From positions 186,001-250,000 of the forward strand of contig KV918839.1 of assembly GCA_002049455.2 (NCBI GenBank): a stretch of DNA of 64,000 nucleotides. The letters are read 5' to 3'. The stretch is from Porphyra umbilicalis. Its lineage: Eukaryota > Rhodophyta > Bangiophyceae > Bangiales > Bangiaceae. The position numbers were made by a program, and so were the translations under genes. The notes below the pieces were generated by a model. That model searched no databases. It was not told the origin of the DNA and was given only the letters and a program-made list of their open reading frames with translations. Of this stretch, positions 1 through 10,749 are shown one piece after another; position 1 is the stretch's first letter; the number at the start of each line of letters is the position of its first letter.

Positions 1-1790
1 CGCACATCACTTGCGACAGCGCATCGAGCAGCACCTCTGACACCGCCACGTCTCTCCGGGACCGGAGGCCGCCTGCGCGGCAGCTCCTGATGCAGCCGCC
101 GCCGCCGCCACCTGCCTCAGTAGGCGCCTCCTCAGCCAGCAACATCCCCACCGCGACCGGTGGCGGCGGGAGCCCGACTGGCACGTACTGCCGCTGGGGG
201 CAGCAGCTAGCTGCTGCCGCCACCAACTTGGCAGCTTCTGCCGCCGGCGGCGGCCGGTATGTCCAGCCGCCGCTGCAGTTGCAGCCGCTGTGGCAGTTGC
301 AGCCGCACCGCCGTCGTCGGCAGGCACCACCCCCGCCAAGCCCCGCGGCAGCAGGAGCCCAAATTGGCACCTGCTGCCGCCGGCGACAGCCGGTACCTCG
401 TGCTGCCGCTGCAGCCGCCGTCGTTATGGCTGCCGCCGCCGTCGGCAGTGGGCACTACCCCCGCCACGCCCCGTGGCGGTGGGAGACCGACTTGGTAGCT
501 GCTGCCGCCGCCGCCGGCCGGTGCCTCCAGCCGCTGCTGCGGCTGCAGCTGTAGTGGCTGCCGCCGCCGCTGTCTTCAGTGAGCAGCACCCCAGCCACGC
601 CCCGCGGCGGCGGTAGCCCGACATGGCGCCTACTGCTGCCGCAAGCGGCCACTGCCTGCTGCCGCCGCCGCCACCGTCTTCGGCAGGCCGTACCCCCGCC
701 GCACCCGGGAGCCCGACGTGACGCCAACTCACGCCAGAGGCGGTCGCTAGCAGCTGCTGCTGCTGCTGCTGCTGTGGTCGCGGCCGCGGCCGTCGTGGGC
801 AGGCAAATTCTCCGCCACGCCCCGCTGTGGCAAAAGCTTGACGTGGAAGCTGCTGCCGCCGATGGCGGCCGCTTCCTCCAGCGGCCGCTTCGGCTGCCGC
901 CGTTGCGGCTGCCACGGTTGTGGCTTCCGTCGCCACTGCCGCCGCTGTCGTCGGTCTACACTACCCGCGCCACGCATCGCGGCGGCGGGAGCCCGACTTA
1001 GCGCCTACTGCCGCCGACGGCGGCCGCTGGCCGCTGCCGGCGGCAGCCGCTAGCTGCTGCCGCCACTTCTGGTGCAGCGGCCGGTGGCTGCTGCCGGCGG
1101 CAGTCGCCAGCGGCTGCCGCCACTTCTGCTTTTGCGGCCGCTGGCTGCTGCCACCGCTTCTGCTGGTGCGGCCGCTGCCGCCGCCGTTTTCGGCAGGCAC
1201 AACCCTGACCACTCCCCGTGGCGGCGGGATCCTGACTTGAAGGCTGCTGCTGCTCGCGCCGGCCGGTCCTATCTGCCGCTGCAGGACCTGCAACCATTGC
1301 AGCTTTTGCCGCCGTCATGGTCAGCGGCCACTACCCCGCGACGCCCAACGGCGGCGGGATCCCGACTCGACAGCTGCTGCCGCTTGCGACAGCCGGCGCG
1401 TCCTGCCGCTGCTGGACCTGCAGCTTTTGTGGCTTCTGCCGGCACCGTCGCCAGTGCGCACCACCCCCGCCACTCCCCGCGGCGGCGGGAGCTCGACGTG
1501 ACGCCAACTGCCACCTCCGGCGGCCGCCAGCTGCTGCTGCCGCTGCTCCTTTTCCAGCCATTGCCGCCGCCGTCGACGGCGAGCCCCACCCCCGCCGCAA
1601 CCGGTGGTCATGGGAGCCTGACGTGACGCCAACTGACGGCGGGGGCGGCCGATAGCTGCCGCCGCCGCTGCTGCTGCTGCGGCCGCTGCCGCAGCTGCCG
1701 CCGTTGTCGGCGGGCACCACCCCCGCAACGCCCCGCGTCGGCGGCAGCCCGAATTGACAGCTGTTGCCGTCAACGGCGACAGGTACTGTC
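1..1790. repeat. Degenerate ~130-bp satellite array
   Basis: A recurring block begins with GTCGKCRGYRGGC-like sequence, continues with a CCACSCCCCGCGGCGGCGGGAGCCCGACT-like core and ends in (GCTGCCGCC)n. Block starts are visible near 313, 441, 572, 676, 792, 947, 1186, 1314, 1447, 1572 and 1703, so spacing is mostly 104-155 bp and clusters near 130. Every reading frame stays open for long stretches because of the CCG/CTG content, which explains the overlapping Ala/Arg/Pro-rich ORFs on both strands. I treat these as non-coding. The array continues past the left edge of the window. Confidence 0.75.
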
Positions 1791-2450
1791 GCTGTACGTC
1801 CCGCTCGCCGCCGTCGCCGCCGCGCTGGCCGTGGAGGGCTGCCGCATGCAATTTTGTATGGCGTGGAGGTGCGGTCGGCGCGGGCGCGGACGAGGGTGGA
1901 GCTGCGCCTCCAACTCGCCTACCCGGTGGTGTCACTCGACGGTGTCAGCGCCGCCGCGGGGGTGGGCGGCGGCCGTGGCGGCGGCGGCGGCGGCACCACC
2001 GCCGCCGCCCCGGCCCCGGCGTTTGTTCCGCGCACGTTTGCGGCTGCCGCGTCGTTGGTGGCGCGCACCGTCGCGCCCAAGCAGCCCGCCACCTTCCTCG
2101 GCGGCGCCTTTGTGGTGCTCCTCGTCGGCGGCGCCGCGCGGGACGACCGGTAGGTGGCGTTCTGTTGCGGCCAAGCCGACGACGGGCGCCCCGGTTCTCG
2201 TCGTCGATCTCGACGGCGTCACCGCGCGGTCGCTGTCGCCGCCGCTGCTCGCCGCCGTGGGCGTGACGGCGTCGTCAGCCGCCGCCGCAGCCGCCGCCGC
2301 CGCCGGCAACGGGGGCTGCGACGCCCTGCCGTATGTTTGTTGTGAGGTCGTCGCCGTGCGGGATGTCAAGGCGACGGTTCTGCTCGACGGTGCCGCGAGG
2401 ATGGTGTTGAGCGTGTCGACGCGGCGCACGCAGTGGGGGGGGGGGGGGTG
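1764..2450 (+). CDS. Possible unassigned coding fragment
   Basis: From about 1840 the frame ending at 2153 has a mixed, protein-like composition (for example YGVEVRSARARTRVELRLQL, then an Ala-rich hydrophobic stretch ending GGAFVVLLVGGAARDDR). The reading continues sensibly in the +1 frame from about 2150 (APVLVVDLDGVTARSLSPPL, then CDALPYVCCEVVAVRDVKAT) to about 2440, where a run of ten G begins. A frame change at ~2150 next to GGTAGGT could be a frameshift or an unresolved splice. I do not recognise the family and no start codon is convincing. It may be a gene remnant caught between GC-rich arrays. Confidence 0.25.
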
Positions 2451-5290
2451 GCTTGGTGGGCGCACCGCCGCGGAAGCGCGGGCGACAGTGCCGCGGGCGG
2501 GAGGGCGCCCGACGCCGGCCAAGGGAGGGTGGGGAGGGGGAGCTGGTGGCGGCGGCGGCGGCGGTGGCTGCGGCGGCGGCAGTGGTGTCAAGGAAGGTGC
2601 GGGGGGGGTGGCGTCTTCGCCGGCACGGCGTCCTGGTGCCGACGCGCCCACGGCGAGTCAGAGGCGAGCACGATTGGTGGAGCGGTCGCCACGTCGGCGG
2701 TGCCTTTTGAGGGCGTGGCGGTGGTCGGTGCAACAATAGGTGGCGGCGACGGTGGCGGCGACGGTGGCGGCGGCCGCGGCGGCAGCGGCGACGGCAGCCG
2801 GACTGCGCATGGGGCGGCCGCGCCGCCAGCCGCCGTTTGGCGGCCTCCGCAACTGCTGGTACCGTCGGTGGCACCAGTTCCACGCGGCGGCTACGGCCGA
2901 TGTTGCGGCTGTTTCCGCCGCCGCTGCTGCCGCCAACGCGCGCCGTCACGCACACTCTGTAAGGCCGTGGCGGCACGGCTACCGCTGCGCCCGCCTCGGC
3001 CCACAGGCCGCGCTGCAGACGCTGTTGCCGCCACGGCTGTCGACGTGCGACGGGGCGGTGTCGGCGGCACGCGCAGTGGCAACAAAGAACAAGCGGAAGC
3101 GGACAGCAGGTCTGCTCGGCCGCGCCGTCGCATGCTGCTTCGTCCGCCCCCGGCCTCCCCCCCACCGCCCCTCTCCCTCACCACCCCCCGTGTCCCCCCA
3201 ACACCGCCGCCCCTCTGTTTGCTCTGACTGCTGACTGCTAGGAGCGGCGGCAGCGGTGGTGGCGGCGGATGCTGGGGACACAGCGCCGGCGGAGGCGCCG
3301 CCACGGGAAGGCGCCGCGGCGGCGGGAGCCGCTCCGGAGGCTGCGGCCTGGACTGCGGTGGCACGCCGCGTTGCTTCCCCCAAGGTGGCGGCGGCGGCAC
3401 CCACGGCGGCGACGTCCTTTGTTGCGGCGTCCGCGACAGCGTCACAGGCGGCGAGGCCGGCTACTGTAGCGGTCGGAACGCCGACCGCCGGGCCTGTGGC
3501 CCCGCGTCACAACGTACGCACCTCGACAGCTGTGGCGACGCACGCCGCCGCGTCGGCGGCGACATTGGCGGACCCGGTGGCACTGCAGACGATAGCGGCG
3601 GCGAGCGCGGACGCGGCTGCGACGGCGGCCGCCTGGCCGTCCGCGGCGCTCCCCGTCGCGCGCGCGGCGGCGGCGCACGCGGCGGCGGCGCACGCGGCGG
3701 CGGCGCACAGGGAGGCGGCGCACGCGGCGGTGGCGGCGGTGGTGCCGGTTCCCGTGGCGATTTGTATGCAGGGGCGGCGGCGACGGCCGTGGCCGTTGCC
3801 GCGTCGGCCGCCTGGTCGGCAGCGGAGCGCCACGGTACGGGCCTCCCAGTGACGGCGGTGGCGCTTGCGGCGGCGCCGTGGGCGGGGGCGACGTGCGCCG
3901 CGGCAACGGCGGCGGCGACGACCGCCGTGCCGGTTGGGACAACGGCGACCGGCATGCCGCTGGCGCGCTACGCTCTGGGCCTCCCTCCGGGGACGGCACC
4001 TGCACCGCGAGTGCCGGGGGCGTCGGCTGCAGTCGCGGTAGCGCAGACGGCGGCGGCGGTTGCGACGGCCGGCGCCGGGCCGCGAACCAGGCCCCACGAT
4101 GCGCGCCCCTGCTGGTCGCGACCGCGCACGCGGCGGCCGTCGTGGGTATCCCGTCGCCCCAATTCGCGCGCCGGCGTGGAACGCCCCGACGAGCGCGTTG
4201 GCAGCCCCGCGCCCCGCGCTCTCGCCCTGCCCCCCACACCCCGGCACCGGTCCCGCTCGGCCGTGCCCATTCCGCGGCAACGAGGATGGCGCCGCTCTCG
4301 CTCGAGCAGCCTCGGGCGGCCATGGCCTCCGCGGCGCCGGTGGCGGCTGCGGCGGCAGCGGCGGCGGCGGCGGCGCCGGTGACTCCCGCGACGGCGCATC
4401 TGCCGCGGCCGACGGCGGCGGGCCCCTCAACAGCCGCCGCCGCCGCCGTGCGAGGCATCACTGCGACTCGTGCCGCCGCCGCCACCGACGGTCTCGTCCA
4501 CGCCCGCGTCTGCCGATGTGTTTGTCCACGTTGCGGCTCTTGTTGACGTCCGGGCGTACGCTTTCCCCCCCCCCCCCCCCCCCCGCGCAACCCCCCGCGC
4601 ACCCCCCCCCGTTCGTTGTCCCACCTGCGGTGGCCAGCACATGCTCCGAGCGGCCGCGGCCGTCTGCTGTTGTGGCGACGGTGGCGTCGGCCGAGGCGGC
4701 GGCGGCCGTGGCTGCGGCGGCGCAGACGGCGGCGGCGCAAACGGCGGCGACATCGTGGTCTGTCCGACAGCCACGGCGGAGCCCGGGTTTCCGGCGTCGC
4801 GTCGCGTTCCGCTCCCGCCGGGGGCGGTGCTGGCGCAAGCGGCGGCCACAAAGGCGGCGAGGGCCACCGCGGCGGCGGCGCTGGCGGCGGCCGGATGCAG
4901 CGGTGGTGGCAGCGACGGTCACGGTGGCGGCGGCGGTGGCTGTGGCGGCCACCGGTGACGGGGAGCACGCGGCCATGGCCGCCGCTGCCGCCGCCGGCGA
5001 CGGGGCGCACGCGGTCATGGCCGCCGCCACGCCCCTCCAGCGGATGTGCAGCAGGCGCGACATTCCCGGACACGGCTGACGCGGCGACATGCCCACCGCC
5101 GCAGCCCGTGCCGCTCACGTCGAACGCAGCGGTGGCAGGAAATACAGGTTCAGCGCGATGCGCCGCCGCCGATGCGCCGCCGCCGATGCGCCGCCGCCGA
5201 TGCGCCGCCGCCGAGACCGCCGCCGCCGAGGCCGCCTCCGCCGGCCACGGTCGCAGCATCCGCCGGTGCTCCGGACGGCACTGTGATGCT
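2451..5290. other. GC-rich low-complexity stretch, no supportable gene
   Basis: The stretch is dominated by GGC/GCG triplets, with a C run at about 4566-4583 and short perfect tandem repeats. The latter include a 15-bp GCGCACGCGGCGGCG repeat around 3660-3725 and four copies of the 14-bp unit GATGCGCCGCCGCC at 5157-5212. Overlapping long ORFs occur in several frames on both strands, which is expected of such composition. A short CxxC segment (CPTCGGQHM) near 4620 is the only motif-like feature, and it is not enough to call a protein. Confidence 0.5.
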
Positions 5291-5356
5291 CCGCCGTGAC
5301 GTGCTTGTCAAGCGTGTGGGGTCAGAGACAGCAAGGTGAGAAAAAAAGGCAAGTGT

Positions 5357-6391
5357 TTAGTGGGCACGAACTGCGGCCAAAACCCGATCTACGCGGTCAA
5401 ATTGCCCGACAATGTGGCGCTGGCTCAAGAAACTGGCCGCCATCGCCTGCAGCAGGTGGGGGTCATCCACCAGTGCTTGATTGTGGTAGACCAAATTTCG
5501 GATGATCACCTTGAAATCGTTGAAAACGCCTTCAATCGGCTGCATGTCGGGGCTGTATGGAGCAAGGCGGAGGAACGCGACACCGTTGGCCGTCATGAAA
5601 GCGTCTCCTTCGGCGTCATGGATAGGGGCGTTGTCAAACATCACGACGCAGTTGTCTGGCTGTAAATCCCATGGCGCCCCCGGCGTGTACACGCCGAGCT
5701 TGGGGAAGAGATGTTGAAGAAAAAGTCGCCAGTCCGCCCCCGTCAACGCCTTCTCCCGCACGACCAGAGACATAAAGCCGAGGATGCGGCCTTGGCTGGA
5801 TACCGCCATCGTTGTGCTTGTGCGAGGGACGGACCGCGGGTCACGATCACGGAGGTGCGAGCGCTCGTGCGTCAGCGACCGGCCGTAGAGACGAAACACG
5901 TCGGACCCATCCGTGTGCGTCTCATCGACGGAGACGATGCAGCGACGGGGGATGCGCTGCCGTACGATGGCGTGCTGACGCCGGCGCTCCTCCGTCGACT
6001 CACGAAACAGCCGCAAAATCTTTTTACGACTGAATCCAAGTCGGCGAAGGTGGCGGTCGACCGTGCTCTTAGAAAAACGCACCCGTGTCATGTCCCCCGC
6101 CGGGTCCTGACTCATTATCTTGAGCATCTCGGCGTGCTCGCGGAGCAACGCATGAGGATGGTTCCGCACGAGGTAGATAAGCCCGTCCATCAGCTGCCGG
6201 TCGTACTCGCAAGCGTCGTGGTGCTTGTTCCGCCGGTCCGCGTTGCGCCACACCGACCCGCTGTCCGCGTAGTACTGCTCCCAGCGCCTCAGCTGTGTGC
6301 GCGACACGCCAATGCTGCTGCGCACCTTGCTGCGCTCCACACCGTTGGAGAGCATGGAGAGAGCAGAAGCGCGCAAATGCTCAGAGTACAT
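5357..6391 (-). CDS. IS630/Tc1-mariner-type DDE transposase, intact
   Basis: A 344-aa protein starting MYSEHLRAS; the in-frame extension upstream is only Arg/Pro/Ala array translation. An N-terminal helix-turn-helix (residues ~8-45, SKVRSSIGVSRTQLRRWEQY) precedes the linker. The RNase-H-fold catalytic triad is visible as D156 in IVSVDETHTDG, D253 in VVMFDNAPIHD and E287 in SPDMQPIEGVF, with 33 residues between the last two. Length and motif order match IS630/Tc1-mariner transposases, which cut and paste DNA into TA sites. The frame is open throughout. Unlike the other elements here, no terminal inverted repeats or flanking TA could be found: its 5' side runs straight into a CGG-rich block and its 3' side into ordinary GC-rich DNA. 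It is either a decayed element with an intact gene or a captured transposase gene. Confidence 0.85.
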   Translation of the reverse strand: MYSEHLRASALSMLSNGVERSKVRSSIGVSRTQLRRWEQYYADSGSVWRNADRRNKHHDACEYDRQLMDGLIYLVRNHPHALLREHAEMLKIMSQDPAGDMTRVRFSKSTVDRHLRRLGFSRKKILRLFRESTEERRRQHAIVRQRIPRRCIVSVDETHTDGSDVFRLYGRSLTHERSHLRDRDPRSVPRTSTTMAVSSQGRILGFMSLVVREKALTGADWRLFLQHLFPKLGVYTPGAPWDLQPDNCVVMFDNAPIHDAEGDAFMTANGVAFLRLAPYSPDMQPIEGVFNDFKVIIRNLVYHNQALVDDPHLLQAMAASFLSQRHIVGQFDRVDRVLAAVRAH

Positions 6392-7300
6392 CTTCCTCGA
6401 GGCAGAGCGAGCAGCGCAGCCAGCAACGCAAAGGCGGCGACGGTGGCGAACCCGGCCGGGGTGGTCGGCGGCCGCGCCGGCGGCGCCGGCGGCAGTCCGC
6501 AACGTCGGCGTCGCAGCCGGCGGCGGCGGGCGCCGGCGGCGGCGGGCAAAGCAGGCGACGGCGGCGCAATCGGCCTCGGTGGCCGGCGGCGGCGACGGCC
6601 GCGACGGCGGCAGCCGGCAAAGAAGACGCGACGACGGCGGCACAGCCGGCGGCGCCAGAGGCCGGCGGCGGCGGGCAGTTGGCGGTGCAACCCGCGGTGC
6701 CGGTCGGCGGCGGCGGCCGCCAAAGGCGGCGACGGCGGCGACGGCGGCGTAACCGGCCGGGGTGGCCGGCGGCGGCGACGACCGCGACGACGGCCGCCGG
6801 CAAAAACGACGGCGCAGCCGGCGGCGCCGGGCGCCGGCGACGGTCAGCAAAGGCGGCGACGGCGGCGATGGCGGCGCAACCGGCTGGCGTGGCCGGAGGG
6901 GGCGACGGCTGCGACGGTGGCGCCGGTCAGCGAAGGCGGCGGGCAGCGTCGGCGGCGCAGCCGGCGTCGCCGGACGCCGGCGGCGGCGGGCAACGTCGGC
7001 GGCGCAGCCGGCGGCGCCGGTCGGCGGCGGCGGCCGGCAAAGGCGGCGACGGCGGCGACGGCGGTGCAGCCGGCCGGGGCAGCCGGCGGTGACGGCGGCC
7101 GAAGGCGACCACGTCGGCGGCGCAGCCGTCGGCTCTTGGCGCCGCCGGCAGCGGCGACGGCAGCGACGGCGGCAGACAGGAAAGTCAGCCGCGTAGGCGG
7201 CGGCACTGGGCGCCGCGGGCGGCGGGCAACGTCGGCGGCGCAGCCGGCGTCGCCGGACGCCGGCGGCGGCGGGCAGCGTCGGCGGCGCAGCCGGGCAGCG
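6392..7300. repeat. Degenerate CGG/GGC-rich array
   Basis: Imperfect reiterations of GGCGGCGACGGCGGC, GGCGCAGCCGGCGGCGCCGG and CCGGCCGGGGTGGCC-type segments. G-rich on the plus strand. Open frames on both strands follow from composition and are not called as genes. Confidence 0.6.
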
Positions 7301-8159
7301 TCAAGTGCCAACGGTGCAAGAGCGGCCGACCGACTGCGAAATGCGGGCAGTCGGCACACTGCGTGCGGTACAAAACAGCCGGCAGTCCGAGAGATAACCG
7401 TGGTCGGCACGAACGAGGGGTACAGTAGGCAGACAACAAGCAGCCAGTGGCCGGAACGCAGCCACCGTTGGGCACCGAGTGGGCGGAAGCAGACGGCAGG
7501 TCTGTTAGGCGAGCTGGCGCTGGCGGCGGTGGAGCACAAAACGTGTCCTCAACGAGCAGCCCGTCGGCCAGGAACCTCCGCTGGCAGAGCAACCTCCAAT
7601 CCACGAGCACCCGCTAGTATCAAAGCACCCTCCGGTCGGTCGCCGAGCACTTGCCAGTCGCAATGCACCAGCCGGTGAAGAGCACGAGTCAAATCGGAGG
7701 ACACCGCAGGTCGCGTCCGATGAGCCAAAAGATGACGGCCGACCCGCAGAGACGCACCTGAGAGACGACTGGCGAGGGACAAGCGTGGCGGTCACCCCAC
7801 CGAAGATCTAAGATCACTCGCAAGTCCCTCACAGTGTCCTCGGGAACGTACGTTGACTGCATTTGTCCACAGCACGACAGGACGTTGTCCACTCGTTTGT
7901 CGAGAAACTCGCCAGGCATTACGTTTGGCGAGACTTTGAAGAGGAGTTACATAGGATTTTCCCTCCACTGGGGGTCTTTTGCTTTGGCCACCGCGCGCAC
8001 AGCTTTGGATTGAGCGAGCCCTGACAACGACCGCTCGTTTCGGTGGTCTGCGCCAATGAGACGCGCGGCGGCGGCGGCGGCGGCTCGCTGGCGGAGGCCG
8101 GGATCGCGGCCGCGGAGGCCGTCGGGGCGGCGGCCGAGGAACTGTCCAGCAGGGCGGGT
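7301..8159. other. Intergenic; no gene seen
   Basis: Composition becomes normal again from about 7300. No ORF with protein-like sequence was found. The right end, just before the SUZ12-like gene, contains a GGC run at 8058-8140. Confidence 0.5.
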
Positions 8160-8202
8160 CCGCCTTGATTGTATGTGGGTGCGCCTTGATTGTATGTCGG
8201 GC
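8160..8202 (+). repeat. Two tandem copies of a ~21-bp motif upstream of the SUZ12-like gene
   Basis: The sequence CGCCTTGATTGTATGTSGG is present twice in tandem about 100 bp upstream of the proposed ATG at 8303. The position suggests the 5' UTR or core promoter; any regulatory role is inference. Confidence 0.45.
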
Positions 8203-8302
8203 ACTGGAGAAGCATTTCCGTCCCTTCCTCTTTGCTCCGGGTCGGACTTGTCCTCTGTGTCTCTGCGAGTCTGTAAGTGCGTTAGTACCGCGCTGTGAGA
8301 GA

Positions 8303-10474
8303 ATGTCTCGTCGACGCGCCTCTTTCCCCATGTCAGCCTCCACTCCCGGGCCCGCCTCCCTGCCGCCTCTACCATTTGAAACTTGCTCATCCCCCGCCTT
8401 TGTCCGTCGCCACCCGTCTCCCACTCCCCCCGGTGTTCAACCGCTTGTTTTGGCTCTGGACGTCACTGTACTCGCCGGACGTGATCGTGATGAAGATGGG
8501 CGCACGTCACGTACGGGGCGTAGCAGCCGCTCGAGGACACGGGACATGTTTTCTGCCGTGGGCGGAGGATCTGCCGCCGGTCAGCGCTGCGAGTTCTACG
8601 TGGCGCTAGTGTGCGAGACTCCCGCTCTGGTGGGGCCCCTGCAGACGCTGATTTCCGTCGTGCCGACGCTTGTCAGTCAAGCAGTGTCGATTGACCTACG
8701 GCCTGGCGTTGCCGCGGTATTGCACCATGAGGAGCGCCAGTCGGCCGCTACCGCGGCGGTCGGCCTCGCTGGTAGAATGGGGCGCTCTGCGGCGCCGGTC
8801 CCTTTGGCGGCCCACCCTCGTCTTCTTCTGCGGATCGCGCACCGCACCGGCGATGGCCGTCGTGCGAAACCCGCCCCCGGTGTCGAGCACGTGCTGCACA
8901 AGGACCGCAAGTGGGTCGGCTTATGCGCTCGCGGTGGAGGCACCGTTGCGCTCGGCGACGCACTGGATGGGTGGCAGCTACACTTGTCCTGGGTGGGTGG
9001 CTTGTCCCCGCTCGACGTCTTGTCTACGTACTCCGTTTTCCTCGGCCGTCCGGGGCATTTGGCTGCAGTCCCGGCGGTGGCGTCGGCAGCGGCCGAGATG
9101 GCGGTGGCCGCAGAAGCGCTCGTCGCGGCGGATCATCCCGCCTCGCAAGGTCCAATGACGGCCCCGCGCGAGCCATGTGCGGCGTCTCCTGCAGCCAAGC
9201 TCTTCTCTCTTCCTTCTTCCGGCGGTGGCGGCGTGCCCGCTGTGCCACGTGTGGATGCTGATGGGGAGGAGTTGGTTGGCGGACGGCGGACCCCTGCAGT
9301 CTTGGACCGGTCGGCACCAACTCCCTTTGACGTTGAGTACCTGGAGTACCGCCCAGGTCGAAAGGCGCAGCCCTTCCGCCGACACACACGGCAGGACGCC
9401 CGGTGTCCGCTGTGTCAACTCGACGCGCGGACTGTCAGTGGCCTGCTGGATCACCTCCGCGCCCTCCACACCGAAGTCAGCGTCGAGCTCTTCCGTGCCG
9501 TATCGGCCGCGGAGCTGGAAGGGGCCGCAGCCGCAGCCAGCAGTGGTGGGGGCCGCGGGTGGGATCGCTACCTGGCACATATTCGCTGGGTGTCGACCCC
9601 AATGCTATTGCCAGGCCTTTTTGAGTCGGCCGGTTGGGTCCAATCGACGGCTGGGGCTGTGCGTCCCTCCTCCCGCCTTCCACCCGCAGCGGCCGCTATT
9701 GCCCCCGGCACCGTTCACGCCGACGGCCACGCCCCCTTTCAGCCGCTGCGCGACGATCACGGCGTAGTGCGCTCCGCCGGGGTCCTCCGAGAGGGCGGTG
9801 GGGCCGGCCCGGCGACGGCTGCAGCCGCCTTCCTCCGTCAGGACTTGTCCTTTCCCCGTCACCCGCTCGTAGCGGGCGCGTCGCGCCGACGGCCGCAGCT
9901 GTTGCCGCGGTCGGGCAAAGCAAGGATTGCGCGTCGCACTCTGGCGACTGCAAGCGCTGGCCGCGAGTACTTTCACACAGGTAGCCTCGCCCCTCTGTCC
10001 GTCAAGCAGTCGCCGAACGCCGAGCTGTCTTCTGACTCCGAGGACGGCGTCGACGAGGATTGGCTGCACTCGATGGACGCGGCGTGCCTGGAGGCCCTCG
10101 AGTTGCCGTCGCATGATGTGTTGTTTATGGCTCTTTGGTCAGGGTACGTGGACGCGGCCCCCCCGTGGGGAGACAGAGGGGCGGCTTTCCTGCTCGGCGG
10201 CTTTTTCGTGGCTCGACGCAGGACCATCCTGGAAACAGGGTTGCTGGCTCAAGCCGTAGCGCATGTTGAGGTCCTGTACACTCACGGGCTGTTGGATGTT
10301 GATTCAGCAGCACAAGCCATCGGCGTGCTGACGGACCGGTCGTGCTCGGGTGTGCCTAGTGGCAGTTCGGTGGGAACCGACAACGGACTAGACCCAGCGG
10401 AGGCTGTTGTTGCTGCCGCTGCCGGCGTGGCGGCGTCGGACGCGCGCGCGGCAGCTGCCGAACGAGTCGGCTGA
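8303..10474 (+). CDS. SUZ12-like Polycomb repressive complex 2 subunit
   Basis: A 723-aa protein if it starts at the ATG in AGAGAATGTCTCG; in-frame ATGs further upstream (from 8165) precede a less protein-like segment. A single C2H2 zinc finger lies at about residues 368-389 ([23 protein letters not shown]368, C371, H384, H389). This spacing and context are those of the lone zinc finger of SUZ12/EMF2/VRN2/FIS2. Near the C-terminus, about residues 575-680, is an acidic [12 protein letters not shown] start followed by [12 protein letters not shown] and a helical [20 protein letters not shown] segment, the layout of the VEFS box that binds E(z). The N-terminal half has Ser/Pro-rich and Ala-rich linkers. 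The family acts in the nucleus as the scaffold of PRC2, which trimethylates H3K27. It reads as one exon. Assignment rests on motif order, not on an alignment. Confidence 0.8.
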   Translation: MSRRRASFPMSASTPGPASLPPLPFETCSSPAFVRRHPSPTPPGVQPLVLALDVTVLAGRDRDEDGRTSRTGRSSRSRTRDMFSAVGGGSAAGQRCEFYVALVCETPALVGPLQTLISVVPTLVSQAVSIDLRPGVAAVLHHEERQSAATAAVGLAGRMGRSAAPVPLAAHPRLLLRIAHRTGDGRRAKPAPGVEHVLHKDRKWVGLCARGGGTVALGDALDGWQLHLSWVGGLSPLDVLSTYSVFLGRPGHLAAVPAVASAAAEMAVAAEALVAADHPASQGPMTAPREPCAASPAAKLFSLPSSGGGGVPAVPRVDADGEELVGGRRTPAVLDRSAPTPFDVEYLEYRPGRKAQPFRRHTRQDARCPLCQLDARTVSGLLDHLRALHTEVSVELFRAVSAAELEGAAAAASSGGGRGWDRYLAHIRWVSTPMLLPGLFESAGWVQSTAGAVRPSSRLPPAAAAIAPGTVHADGHAPFQPLRDDHGVVRSAGVLREGGGAGPATAAAAFLRQDLSFPRHPLVAGASRRRPQLLPRSGKARIARRTLATASAGREYFHTGSLAPLSVKQSPNAELSSDSEDGVDEDWLHSMDAACLEALELPSHDVLFMALWSGYVDAAPPWGDRGAAFLLGGFFVARRRTILETGLLAQAVAHVEVLYTHGLLDVDSAAQAIGVLTDRSCSGVPSGSSVGTDNGLDPAEAVVAAAAGVAASDARAAAAERVG

Positions 10475-10749
10475 TCACCGCGCGCGGCAAAGGCCACGGC
10501 ATCCAAACGTACGTCGTGGGTGTCAACGATGGCGCGTACACCCCCGCGACCCACGACCTCGTGTCGAACGCCTCGTGCCCGACCATGTGCATGGCGTCGC
10601 TGTTCAAGGTGCTGCACGACGATTTTGGCATCTCCCGGGGACCTATGACGATGACGCACTCCCTCACTGGCGACCAGCGCCTGAATGACGCTGGCCACTA
10701 TGACTCCCTGCGCGTCCCGGACCTCGCCGAGTTCACCGCCGTGAAGTGA
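10468..10749 (+). pseudogene. GAPDH fragment (catalytic-cysteine region)
   Basis: In frame 1 the sequence reads [18 protein letters not shown], then [27 protein letters not shown] and [14 protein letters not shown]. This is the central part of glyceraldehyde-3-phosphate dehydrogenase around the active-site Cys (normally ASCTTNC, here ASCPTMC, with the nucleophilic Cys kept and the following Thr-Asn changed). The GKG/YVVGVN form recalls plastid-type GapA, which is inference. Only about 90 of ~335 residues are present. Homology stops after LNDAGH and the frame ends at 10749. A GTGAGT sits right at the end, so an exon boundary is conceivable. The fragment begins where the SUZ12-like gene ends, with a few bases overlapping its stop in another frame. 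A partial copy or retro-pseudogene is most likely. Confidence 0.75.

Noticed and set aside
3442-5259. 605-codon minus-strand frame
   Set aside because: Low-complexity Arg/Ala/Pro translation competing with equally long plus-strand frames; no motif.
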